Below, in pieces: positions 34,318-41,694 of a stretch of DNA of 50,365 nucleotides. Numbering within the stretch: the first letter of the stretch is position 1; each line of letters starts with the position of its first letter. The translations under genes and the position numbers were made by a program. The notes below the pieces were generated by a model. It did not search any database and was not told where the DNA came from. It worked only from the letters and a program-made list of their open reading frames with translations. The DNA comes from an uncultured Eubacteriales bacterium (GTDB lineage: Bacteria > Bacillota > Clostridia > Oscillospirales > Oscillospiraceae). The stretch is from positions 1-50,365 of the forward strand of contig CABUJV010000013.1 in NCBI GenBank assembly GCA_902492005.1, in the 5' to 3' direction.

Positions 34318-34510
34318 TACAAAAGTAAACAGCACTGCAGCGCCGCAAACCCATTATTCAGGATGCATACCGGCAGCATCTATCGGCCGGTTGTGTATAA
34401 AAGTATATAAAATCCTGCGCGGGTAAATTCGGGACCAACCCATTGCAAAATCGGTTTTTTCTCTGGTTTTCAGCAAAGATTTTGTATACTTTAATTTACA
34501 GTTTTTGTTC
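34318..34510. repeat. candidate activator-binding repeats between divergent sigma-54 promoters
   Basis: TACAAAAGTAAACA (34318-34331), TGTATAAAAGTATA (34394-34407) and, inverted, AAAGTATACAAAATC read on the minus strand at 34503-34489. The second and third share AAAGTATA(T/C)AAAATC and face each other. They lie 85-290 bases upstream of the ene-reductase promoter and 130-320 bases upstream of the MBL promoter, so could serve both. The rest of the 576-base gap holds no gene. Confidence 0.5.
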
Positions 34511-34639
34511 TGTGAACCGCAAAATGCAAGCGTCTTCGCTCGATACAATCTGAGATTACTGAAATAGTTTTGGGGTTCAAGCCTTCCGATTCTGCAATCG
34601 CTTCTGCAGAAGTACTTTTTATGAAGGTTCGATCCAACT

Positions 34640-34655
34640 TGGCATGAAAATTGTA
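34640..34655 (+). promoter_or_regulatory. sigma-54 promoter of the MBL hydrolase gene
   Basis: TGGCATGAAAATTGTA: correct spacing, with GT replacing GC at -12, so probably weaker than the other three. About 75 bases before the start codon. Confidence 0.7.
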
Positions 34656-34727
34656 TTACCCAATAACTGCGTTTCCCACTATGACTTACACCGGAAACAA
34701 GGCATACGATAAAAGGAGGTCACATCA

Positions 34728-35552
34728 ATGAACAACTGGAAGATTAAATCGCTCTATTATGGCAAGATCAATGTGCCCCGCGGCGTCATGGCGGCGGGTC
34801 TGGACCCCGAGCTGATGATCGACATCCCGTACGTCGGCTATCTCCTTCAAAACGGGAAGGAAAACGTCCTGGTGGATACGGGAATCCATCAGGATAATAT
34901 TGTTGACGGCCGGGCCTGGGGCGGCTACGCTGCCGTAGGCGGCAATCAGTATGTGCTGGACGCCTTGGAAAAAGAGGGACTGAAGCCCACGGACATCGAC
35001 ACGGTCATCTACACGCATCTCCACAATGACCATGCAGGCGGGGCCCTTCTATTTCCCGAAGCCCGCACGATTTTCCAGCGCGATGAGTACGCCAATTTGC
35101 TCAACCAAATCCCCACGCAGATGATCCGCTCGGACTTTGACAAGCGGACGCCCGGCGACCTCGCCCAACTCAAAGATATTTACATGTTCGACGGCGACCT
35201 GGTCCTGCCCAACGGGCTGGGGCTTTATAAGATTCCCGGTCACACCCTGGGCTCAATGGCCGTCGTCGTGCCCACTGCCGAGGGCCGGTATGTCATCACC
35301 GGCGACCTGCCGCACATGATCGCCAGTCTGTTCCCCAAGATGGACAAGATGGAGCTGCTGGGCGGCGAGATAATCGACATCACGCCGGCGCCGGACAATA
35401 TGATGCCCTATCTGTTCAACAGTGTGATCTACAATCACTTCGCGGCATATGACAGCTTCAACAAACTGAAGCTGCTGCCTGAAACGTTTGAGCCCAAGTG
35501 GTATCTGACGGGTCACGACAGCTGGGTCATCAACAAACATTCCTTCGGTTAA
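34728..35552 (+). CDS. metallo-beta-lactamase-fold hydrolase, N-acyl homoserine lactonase-like
   Basis: 274 residues with the metal motif THLHNDHAGG (HxHxDH), downstream ligands in PGHTLGSM and TGDLPH, and a C-terminal LTGHDS histidine. The overall pattern resembles the AHL-lactonase branch, so lactone or ester ring opening is a reasonable guess; the family is very broad. A strong AAAGGAGG precedes the ATG. It is a single-gene unit ending at its own terminator, in the middle of the sigma-54 island. Confidence 0.88.
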   Translation: MNNWKIKSLYYGKINVPRGVMAAGLDPELMIDIPYVGYLLQNGKENVLVDTGIHQDNIVDGRAWGGYAAVGGNQYVLDALEKEGLKPTDIDTVIYTHLHNDHAGGALLFPEARTIFQRDEYANLLNQIPTQMIRSDFDKRTPGDLAQLKDIYMFDGDLVLPNGLGLYKIPGHTLGSMAVVVPTAEGRYVITGDLPHMIASLFPKMDKMELLGGEIIDITPAPDNMMPYLFNSVIYNHFAAYDSFNKLKLLPETFEPKWYLTGHDSWVINKHSFG

Positions 35553-35572
35553 ATCCGGCATTCGTCCTATGC

Positions 35573-35612
35573 AAAGGATCCCCTCCTGCTCTGTCGGGAG
35601 AGGGTCCTTTTC
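35573..35612 (+). terminator. terminator of the MBL gene
   Basis: AAGGATCCCCTC pairs with GAGAGGGTCCTT with one imperfect position, ending TTTTCC. Confidence 0.8.
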
Positions 35613-35684
35613 CATATCCGTGATGTTCTTCGTGGATCGCATTTTGGGTGAGCATATTCCTCATTTATCCGCCTTAAAATGCGA

Positions 35685-35713
35685 TTGCGGACCGGCCGAA
35701 GAATGTGTATAAT
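35685..35713 (+). promoter_or_regulatory. sigma-70 type promoter of the enhancer-binding protein gene
   Basis: TTGCGG (35685-35690), 17 bases, TATAAT (35708-35713). The regulator is therefore expected to be made without sigma-54. Confidence 0.8.
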
Positions 35714-35770
35714 AGTACACAACACAAGAATGGCCGCAGCGGCAGGTACTGTACGGTGGGGGGTCATATC

Positions 35771-36973
35771 ATGGAGAATTACTTGACCAATCTTAAAAAG
35801 TCAGATATGTTTGAGCTCATTGTCAACCAGATCGGCGGAATAGCATTGGTCGGAAAAGACGGCCGGTATGTCTATGTCAATCCGCTTTTTTCAGAGATTA
35901 CCGGTTATTCCCTGGAAGAGCTGAGAGGGCGGTATGTGCGGGACTTTGCCGCGGAAAACCTGATGGACAAGGTGTTGGCGACCGGCAAAAGTCTGGTCAG
36001 CGTGCCCTACCGCATCCAAAAGAAAAACATGGAGACCATCCAGCTCGTCAGTTCCTACTATCCCATATGGATCGACGGTACCTTAGAGGGCTGCATTTTC
36101 CTGATCGTTCTGCGCAACATGGAGCAGGTTATGGAATTGTCCACCAACATCAACGAGCTCATGGACGAACTGTCTTATTATCGGGAAAGCCTCAAAAAGA
36201 TGCGCGGGGCCAAATATTCCGTAAACAGCATTATCGGAAAGAGCGATCAGGTCAAATCCATGAAGAAAGCGATCCTACAGGCGGCCCGGACAGTATCCAC
36301 GGTGTTGATCGAGGGGGAGACCGGGAGCGGAAAAGAGTTGGTTGCCAGCTCTATCCATTACCACAGTAAGCGTTCGGCCAATGCGTTCGTCAAGGTGAAC
36401 TGCGCCGCAATCCCAAGAGAGCTGTTGGAGTCGGAGTTTTTCGGCTATGATCCCGGGGCGTTCACTGGCGCCGCTAAGAACGGGAAAAAAGGAAAATTTG
36501 AGCTGGCAAGCGGCGGAACCCTGTTTCTGGATGAAATCAATCAGCTTCCATTGGAACTTCAGCCAAAGCTGCTTCGCGCAATTCAGGAGCGGGAAATTGA
36601 GCGGGTAGGCGGCACGAAGAGCATTCCTGTGGACTGCCGGATTGTAGCGGCCAGCAATGTCTCCTTAAAAGAGCTTGTGTTGAGCGGAGCCTTTCGCGAG
36701 GATTTATATTATCGCCTGAATGTAATCAACATTCGGGTACCTCCACTGAGAGAGCGCAAAGAAGACATTCCTCTCCTGGCGGATCACCTTCTTGCCCGGC
36801 TGAACGAACAGATGGGCATGTGTGTTCCCGGACTTTCCGTCAACGCAAAAGAGCATTTGAAACGATATGACTACCCCGGTAATGTACGGGAACTTCAGAA
36901 TATCGTCGAGCGTGCCATGAACCTGGCTTGGAGCGAAACGATTACCTGGCAGCACCTTAAGCCCTATTTTTAG
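35771..36973 (+). CDS. sigma-54 enhancer-binding protein (PAS-AAA+), ending at an internal UAG
   Basis: 400 residues to the TAG at 36971-36973. PAS sensor (about 12-118; VGKDGRYVYVNPLFSEITGY), then the AAA+ activator domain: Walker A GETGSGKE (182-189), GAFTGA loop contacting sigma-54 (229-234), Walker B GTLFLDEI (249-256), and the C-terminal lid with YPGNVRELQN. The usual Fis-type HTH is missing from this ORF but follows in the same frame after the TAG. The ATG at 35771 has a G-rich GGGGGG site; in-frame codons back to 35705 overlap the promoter. It is the only regulator in the island and the natural activator of the four sigma-54 promoters. Confidence 0.9.
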   Translation: MENYLTNLKKSDMFELIVNQIGGIALVGKDGRYVYVNPLFSEITGYSLEELRGRYVRDFAAENLMDKVLATGKSLVSVPYRIQKKNMETIQLVSSYYPIWIDGTLEGCIFLIVLRNMEQVMELSTNINELMDELSYYRESLKKMRGAKYSVNSIIGKSDQVKSMKKAILQAARTVSTVLIEGETGSGKELVASSIHYHSKRSANAFVKVNCAAIPRELLESEFFGYDPGAFTGAAKNGKKGKFELASGGTLFLDEINQLPLELQPKLLRAIQEREIERVGGTKSIPVDCRIVAASNVSLKELVLSGAFREDLYYRLNVINIRVPPLRERKEDIPLLADHLLARLNEQMGMCVPGLSVNAKEHLKRYDYPGNVRELQNIVERAMNLAWSETITWQHLKPYF

Positions 36974-37162
36974 GTGCAGCCCAAAAAAGAAATTCAGGAT
37001 CTCGCCGGAAAAATGTCGATTCGTAAAAAGAAATATGAACTTGAGCAAGAAACGATTAAGGAAGCGCTGGAGATTACTGGCGGTAACCGCAGCAAGGCGG
37101 CGGAGATTCTCCAAATCTCCAGAGGTATGCTTTATAAGAAGATGAAAAAATATGGCATGTAG
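36974..37162 (+). CDS. detached Fis-type HTH of the enhancer-binding protein
   Basis: 62 codons directly continuing the frame of the upstream regulator beyond a single TAG. The segment EQETIKEALEITGGNRSKAA followed by EILQISRGMLYKKMKKYG is a canonical Fis/NtrC C-terminal helix-turn-helix. The codon after TAG is GTG, so re-initiation there is possible, but no ribosome binding site precedes it. Other explanations are a nonsense mutation, stop-codon read-through, or a sequencing error. The shared terminator just downstream shows that this piece belongs to the same transcription unit. Confidence 0.8.
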   Translation: MQPKKEIQDLAGKMSIRKKKYELEQETIKEALEITGGNRSKAAEILQISRGMLYKKMKKYGM

Positions 37163-37171
37163 CCTGCATGA

Positions 37172-37208
37172 GACAGGGCGGAGAGACGGACTCTCCGCCC
37201 TGTCTTAT
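37172..37208 (+). terminator. terminator of the regulator gene
   Basis: A 14-bp perfect stem (37172-37185 with 37191-37204) followed by TTATTT, ten bases after the HTH stop. Confidence 0.88.
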
Positions 37209-37226
37209 TTGCAGGATAAAAATAGT

Positions 37227-37242
37227 TGGCATCAAGATTGCT
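37227..37242 (+). promoter_or_regulatory. sigma-54 promoter of the BKACE-CoA-transferase operon
   Basis: TGGCATCAAGATTGCT: full -24/-12 match with 10-base spacing between GG and GC. About 105 bases before the BKACE start. I see no copy of the TGTA-N-AAAAGTA repeat within 200 bases of it. Confidence 0.85.
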
Positions 37243-37347
37243 AGAAAAAATAAGCGTGAGCGCTCAAAGAATTAAGTAACCCCGAAGCAACGAAATCCGA
37301 TTCCCAAACGGCCCAAATAGACGGCACAAATTTAGGAGGTTTCCATT

Positions 37348-38277
37348 ATGAGCAAAGCGTTGATTACTGCTGCTATCACTGGCGGAACCCATGTTCCTAC
37401 CCAGACTGAGTACCTGCCCATTACGCCCGATCAGATCGCCGACGAGGCCATTGCCGCCAGCCAGGCCGGTGCTGCAGTGGTCCATATTCATGTCCGCGAT
37501 CCCAAGGACGGACGTCCATCCGCCGACATTGACATGTTCAAGACCGTCTGTAAGAAGATTAAAGACAACTGCAACGCTCTGATCTGCGTCACGACCGGCG
37601 GCGACCCCACTACCATGACCCTGGAGCAGCGGCTCCGTCCCGTCGCTGAATTGGAGCCCGAGCTGGCTTCCTTCAATGGCGGCTCCTTTAACTTTGCCAT
37701 GCACCCCATCGCCGACAAGTTTAAGACCTTCCGGTATGATTGGGAACGGCCCCATCTGCTTAAGTCCGAAAATAATATCCACTACAACACCTTCAAGTCC
37801 ATGCGGGAGTACCTGGATCTGTTTGCTGAGAAAGATACCAAGCCTGAGTTTGAGATCTATGACATGGGGCAGCTCAGTAACCTGGCTTTCATGATCAAGG
37901 GCGGCAAGATCAAGATGCCTGTGGACATCCAGTTTATCCTGGGCGTGCTGGGCGGTCTGCCTGCTACCGTAGAAAATCTGGTGCATATGGTGGATCAGGC
38001 GGAGAAAGTACTGGGTAAAGGTAATTTCTTGTGGTCCGTCGTGGGCGCCGGCAAGATGCAGATGCAACTTGGTGCCGTGGCCCTGGCCATGGGCGGAAAC
38101 GTGCGCGTGGGCCTGGAGGACAGCGTGTGGCTGGATAAGGGTGTGAAAGCCAAGAGCAATGCCGAGCAGGTCGCCAAGATTATCCGTATTGCGAAAGAGC
38201 TGGGGCGTGAGATTGCCACCCCGGATGATGCCAGAGAGATGCTGAAGGTCAAAGGCGTGGATAAGGTCAAGTTCTGA
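37348..38277 (+). CDS. beta-keto acid cleavage enzyme (BKACE, DUF849)
   Basis: 309 residues. BKACE enzymes use acetyl-CoA and Zn2+ to split a beta-keto acid into acetoacetate and a new acyl-CoA. The start ALITAAITGGTHVPTQ, zinc ligands His46 and His48 in VHIHVRD, and VGLEDSVW (Glu257) are the family hallmarks. The founding member (Kce) serves lysine fermentation, but no other lysine fermentation genes are here; a BKACE member also acts in anaerobic phloroglucinol breakdown, as I recall. AGGAGG precedes the ATG. It is followed by a CoA-transferase that could recycle the CoA of its product. Confidence 0.92.
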   Translation: MSKALITAAITGGTHVPTQTEYLPITPDQIADEAIAASQAGAAVVHIHVRDPKDGRPSADIDMFKTVCKKIKDNCNALICVTTGGDPTTMTLEQRLRPVAELEPELASFNGGSFNFAMHPIADKFKTFRYDWERPHLLKSENNIHYNTFKSMREYLDLFAEKDTKPEFEIYDMGQLSNLAFMIKGGKIKMPVDIQFILGVLGGLPATVENLVHMVDQAEKVLGKGNFLWSVVGAGKMQMQLGAVALAMGGNVRVGLEDSVWLDKGVKAKSNAEQVAKIIRIAKELGREIATPDDAREMLKVKGVDKVKF

Positions 38278-38311
38278 TCCCACTCCGGGTTTTCCCTGCA
38301 GCGGCCATCTG

Positions 38312-38345
38312 GGCCGGGGCTGGCGCGGCTGCGCAGTCCCCGGCC
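38312..38345 (+). other. intercistronic hairpin between BKACE and CoA-transferase
   Basis: GGCCGGGG (38312-38319) pairs with CCCCGGCC (38338-38345). There is no T run, so it is unlikely to be a full terminator; it may adjust the ratio of the two products. Confidence 0.5.
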
Positions 38346-38459
38346 TGGACCTGCAAAAAGTGCTTGCCCGCGGAAACATTTGCAATAGGGTCAGCCCGTT
38401 CTTCCATCTCCGCACCGCACATCGGGCATAATGGCAAAAAAGAAAGGATCACAACAGAT

Positions 38460-40034
38460 ATGGCTAAAAAACCAATCCTCACCGCTGCAGAAGCCGCATC
38501 CATCGTAAAAGACGGCATGACCATAACGACCAGTGGGTTTGTGGGCAGCTGCATGCCGGAAGCTCTGAACAAAGCGTTGGAACAGCGTTTTTTAATGACA
38601 GGGTCTCCCAAAAATCTGACGCTTTTTTATTCCTCAGCACAGGGCAATCGTGACGGAAGCGGGGCGGACCATTTTGCCCATGAGGGCATGACCCGAAGGG
38701 CCATAGGCGGTCACTGGAATCTGGCGCCCAACTTGGGCCGTCTGGTGCTGGAAAACAAGATCGAGGGATATAATCTGCCCCAGGGTGTCCTGTGCAAGCT
38801 TTACCGTGATATCGCGAGCCACTCCCCCGGGCACATCACACATGTAGGGCTTGGGACGTTTGTCGATCCCCGCATCGAGGGCGGCAAACTGAACCGTATG
38901 ACCCAAGAAGACCTTGTCGAAGTCATCCGCATCGACGGCCAGGAGCGCCTGCTGTTTAAGACTTTTCCGCTGGATATCGCGTTTATTCGTGGGACCTACG
39001 CCGATGAGAGCGGCAATGTCACGCTGGAACGCGAGGTCGCATCTCTGGAGGCCACCTCGATGGCACAGGCCGTACACAACTGTGGCGGCAAAGTAATTGT
39101 GCAGGTCGAGCGATTGGTCCGGGACGGCACGTTGGACCCGAGGCTGGTGAAGATACCGGGTATCTACGTGGATGGCATCGTTGTCTGTGAGCCCCCGGAC
39201 GATCACGCCCAGAGTCTGGGCTGCGAATATGATGGCTCCATGTGTGGAGAGTTCCGGGCGACTGTATCAAACGGGAATCCTGTGCCTCTGTCCGCCAAAA
39301 AGATCATTGGGCGCCGGGCCGCGATGGAATTGTCTGCGGGAAAGGTCGTGAACCTCGGCATTGGCGCCCCCGAATACGTTGCTATAGTAGCCAGTGAGGA
39401 GGGCATCAGCAACTGCATCACCCTGACGGTCGAGGGGGGGCCTGTGGGAGGGATCCCTCAGGCCGGAGTGCGCTTCGGGGCATGCGTCAATGCCGACTGC
39501 ATTTTGGACCAGCCGTATCAGTTTGACTTCTACGATGGCGGCGGCCTCGATATGGCATTTCTGGGCTTGGCGCAGGCCGATCAGGACGGCAACATCAATG
39601 TGTCTAAATTTGGGCCGCGGATCGCTGGCTGCGGCGGGTTCATTAATATCACGCAAAATGCCAAAAAGGTGTTCTTCTGCGGCACCTTCACAGCAGGCGG
39701 ACTGAAGACCGCAGTGGCCTCCGGGAAACTGCAGATCCTTCAGGAGGGCAGAGAACAGAAACTGATTGACCGGGTCGAGCAGATTACCTTCTCCGGCCGG
39801 TATGCCCAGCAGATGCGCCAGAGCGTCATGTACATCACGGAACGGGCCGTATTCGAATTGCGTTCTGACGGCGTCTATCTTACCGAGGTGGCCCCAGGTA
39901 TAGATGTTCGTACTCAGGTCATCGATCTTATGGGTTTTGTGCCCAAGATGGAAGCAGCAGGCCCCAGACTTATGGACGAGAGGATTTTTCTGGATGCGCC
40001 GATGGGGTTGCTGGACACCATCCATCAATCATAA
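38460..40034 (+). CDS. family I acyl-CoA:acetate/3-keto acid CoA-transferase
   Basis: 524 residues with fused alpha and beta halves, like propionate CoA-transferase and YdiF. The catalytic glutamate is Glu325 in TLTVEGGPVGG. The N-terminal half has TITTSGFVGSCMPEALNKAL. It moves CoA between carboxylic acids, conserving the thioester energy. With a BKACE upstream, acetoacetyl-CoA or the acyl-CoA product is a likely donor. The ATG at 38460 has AAAGGA 11 bases upstream; upstream in-frame codons to 38364 lack a site. Confidence 0.9.
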   Translation: MAKKPILTAAEAASIVKDGMTITTSGFVGSCMPEALNKALEQRFLMTGSPKNLTLFYSSAQGNRDGSGADHFAHEGMTRRAIGGHWNLAPNLGRLVLENKIEGYNLPQGVLCKLYRDIASHSPGHITHVGLGTFVDPRIEGGKLNRMTQEDLVEVIRIDGQERLLFKTFPLDIAFIRGTYADESGNVTLEREVASLEATSMAQAVHNCGGKVIVQVERLVRDGTLDPRLVKIPGIYVDGIVVCEPPDDHAQSLGCEYDGSMCGEFRATVSNGNPVPLSAKKIIGRRAAMELSAGKVVNLGIGAPEYVAIVASEEGISNCITLTVEGGPVGGIPQAGVRFGACVNADCILDQPYQFDFYDGGGLDMAFLGLAQADQDGNINVSKFGPRIAGCGGFINITQNAKKVFFCGTFTAGGLKTAVASGKLQILQEGREQKLIDRVEQITFSGRYAQQMRQSVMYITERAVFELRSDGVYLTEVAPGIDVRTQVIDLMGFVPKMEAAGPRLMDERIFLDAPMGLLDTIHQS

Positions 40035-40158
40035 CGCGGTCCTGCGATGTTCTCTATTTCTTTCCACATGCAGATATGGAAACCCGACTCTGTAAAGGAA
40101 ACATGAAAAGGTAAGATCAAGAACCAGCGTAAGACAAGACCTTCCGAATATGACAAGC

Positions 40159-40191
40159 CCCGCTTTTCGGTAAAAAGGTTCGAAAAGCGGG
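40159..40191 (+). terminator. hairpin after the CoA-transferase
   Basis: CCCGCTTTTCG pairs with CGAAAAGCGGG around an 11-base loop; no T run follows, so it probably acts together with the next stem-loop. Confidence 0.6.
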
Positions 40192-40209
40192 ACTTATGCA
40201 ATCAAAAAC

Positions 40210-40253
40210 AGGGCAAGCCTTTGGTGTTCAAGGGCTTGCCCTGCTCCTTTTTT
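40210..40253 (+). terminator. intrinsic terminator of the BKACE operon
   Basis: CAGGGCAAGCC (40210-40220) pairs with GGCTTGCCCTG (40233-40243), then CTCCTTTTTTC. The remaining sequence to 40400 has no gene. Confidence 0.85.
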
Positions 40254-40404
40254 CAATCCCGGCTTGTCCATAGACATTCCTCCGCCCAGACCCAGAATCG
40301 TTTAGAACAGGGCTTGACATGGTTTCCCTCCCGGCGGCGGTGCACCTGATGTTCCGGGGGGGAGCCTCTTGACGTAGCATCTTGAACCAATATCTAAGGA
40401 TCGC

Positions 40405-40468
40405 TTGACAGCGGCGTATTTTCCTCTTATACTGTAAATTACTTTATCGTAAACGAGTTTGTCATAAA
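40405..40468 (+). promoter_or_regulatory. tetR promoter and candidate operator
   Basis: TTGACA (40405-40410), 17 bases, TATACT (40428-40433). Just downstream, TTTATCGTAAAC and GTTTGTCATAAA (40443-40468, two-base centre) form an imperfect palindrome matching at 9 of 12 positions per arm, at the predicted transcript start; this suggests autorepression. Confidence 0.65.
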
Positions 40469-40482
40469 AGGGGGAGCCAAAG

Positions 40483-41145
40483 TTGCCCAGCAGTCCAAAG
40501 ATATTGAAGGAGAGTATGATCCAAGCGGCCCTGGAGCTTTTGATCGAGAAAGGCAACGCAGGGGTGACCATTAAGACGGTGGCAGCTCGGCTGGGCTGTT
40601 CTACCCAGCCCATTTCCCGGCAGTTTGGCGGGATGGGCGGGCTGCGACAGGAATTGGTCAAAGCAGCGGAGCGCTATGCCTTTGAGAAGTATTACAATCC
40701 GGCGGGCAATGCCCTGACCGCTTTTGAAAAAACCGGCTGGGGGGCCATCGACCTGGCCATCAATGAGCCGAACCTGTTTCGCTTTCTCTATATGGGCGAA
40801 AGCGGACGTAAAGCGGAGGGCGGTTTCCTGTCCCTCCCCAAATCGGAGGAAGCCGAGGCCATTCGGCTCCGGCTGGCTGAACTTCTCAAGATCACCCCGC
40901 AGGACGCGGAGAGATTTACCACCACCATGATCCTGTATACCCAGGGCGTAGCCACTATGATCGCCGCAAAGATTGTCCGGGACGACCGGGCGACCATCCA
41001 TCGGATGGTGCGGGAAACGGGCTTTGTGTTTCTAAAGGGGCTGGGCGTGGTGCCGGAGCGGGTAGAGGCCCTGCTGAACCGATCCTATGGGGAATTGACC
41101 GCGCATATAGAAGGGGAAAATGCACGGAAGGCCCCCTGTGAATGA
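40483..41145 (+). CDS. TetR/AcrR family transcriptional regulator
   Basis: 220 residues. The N-terminal helix-turn-helix is AGVTIKTVAARLGCSTQPISRQFG; the C-terminal ligand domain resembles TetR_C groups with FRFLYMGES and GVATMIAAK. TTG start at 40483 with GGGGGAG upstream; an internal ATG at 40516 has AAGGAGA too close. No transporter or enzyme lies next to it on this transcript, so the target is unknown apart from its own promoter. Confidence 0.85.
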   Translation: MPSSPKILKESMIQAALELLIEKGNAGVTIKTVAARLGCSTQPISRQFGGMGGLRQELVKAAERYAFEKYYNPAGNALTAFEKTGWGAIDLAINEPNLFRFLYMGESGRKAEGGFLSLPKSEEAEAIRLRLAELLKITPQDAERFTTTMILYTQGVATMIAAKIVRDDRATIHRMVRETGFVFLKGLGVVPERVEALLNRSYGELTAHIEGENARKAPCE

Positions 41146-41160
41146 CACGAAGCTGTATTT

Positions 41161-41222
41161 CATCGGCATATTTCGCAACTCATCGGCAAACGGTTGCATC
41201 TTAAATAACCATCCCCTATGAT
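41161..41222 (+). promoter_or_regulatory. LytTR-gene promoter with direct repeats
   Basis: TTGCAT (41194-41199), 17 bases, TATGAT (41217-41222). CATCGGCA occurs twice (41161-41168, 41181-41188) immediately upstream at a 20-base interval, the arrangement of LytTR binding sites, suggesting autoregulation. Confidence 0.6.
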
Positions 41223-41253
41223 AAAGCCACGGGGGAGAAGCGAGGTGGACGGT

Positions 41254-41694
41254 ATGCGGGTCTCCATTCGGAACATCCTCTGCAGGGAGGACGAACAGGT
41301 CGTCCTGGAGTGCGTGGAGCTGACGAAGGACTTTGAGGACATCCGGGAATACGCCTTGATGAAGGGCAATATTATGGTGGGCTATGTCCACGACGCTGCC
41401 TACCAGCTGGACCTCGACCACATCCTCTACTTTGAGGCGGTGGGCGATCAGGTTTTTGCCTACACCGCCGGGGAAGTGTACAGCGTAAAAAAGAGGCTGT
41501 ATGAGTTGGAGTCGGTCTACCAAGACCGGAAATTTTTCCGCTGCTCCAAGTCTGTGCTGGTCAACCTCATGCAGATCGAGTTCTTCCGCCCGGCCCTGGA
41601 CTCCCGGTTCTTCGCCCGGATGAAAAACGGCGAGGACATCCTGGTGTCCAGAATGTACGCCAAGGAACTGAAGAAAAAGCTGATGGAGGGCTGA
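41254..41694 (+). CDS. LytTR family DNA-binding regulator
   Basis: 146 residues with no receiver domain. The C-terminal LytTR domain runs from about residue 55 (LDLDHILYFEAVGDQVFAYT ... FFRCSKSVLVNLMQIEFFRP ... EDILVSRMYAKELKKKL). The N-terminal half (MRVSIRNILCREDEQVVLEC) is the short domain common in LytTR-DUF3021 pairs. The ATG at 41254 has GAGGTGG upstream. It overlaps the DUF3021 gene by one base (TGATG). Confidence 0.88.
   Translation: MRVSIRNILCREDEQVVLECVELTKDFEDIREYALMKGNIMVGYVHDAAYQLDLDHILYFEAVGDQVFAYTAGEVYSVKKRLYELESVYQDRKFFRCSKSVLVNLMQIEFFRPALDSRFFARMKNGEDILVSRMYAKELKKKLMEG

Noticed and set aside
34354..34548. 64-codon minus-strand ORF in the island's intergenic region
   Set aside because: It overlaps the candidate activator repeats, has no ribosome binding site and no recognisable domain.
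36971..36973. UAG as a pyrrolysine codon
   Set aside because: No pyl genes are in the window and UAG ends another intact gene here. It cannot be excluded without the full genome, but there is no positive support.
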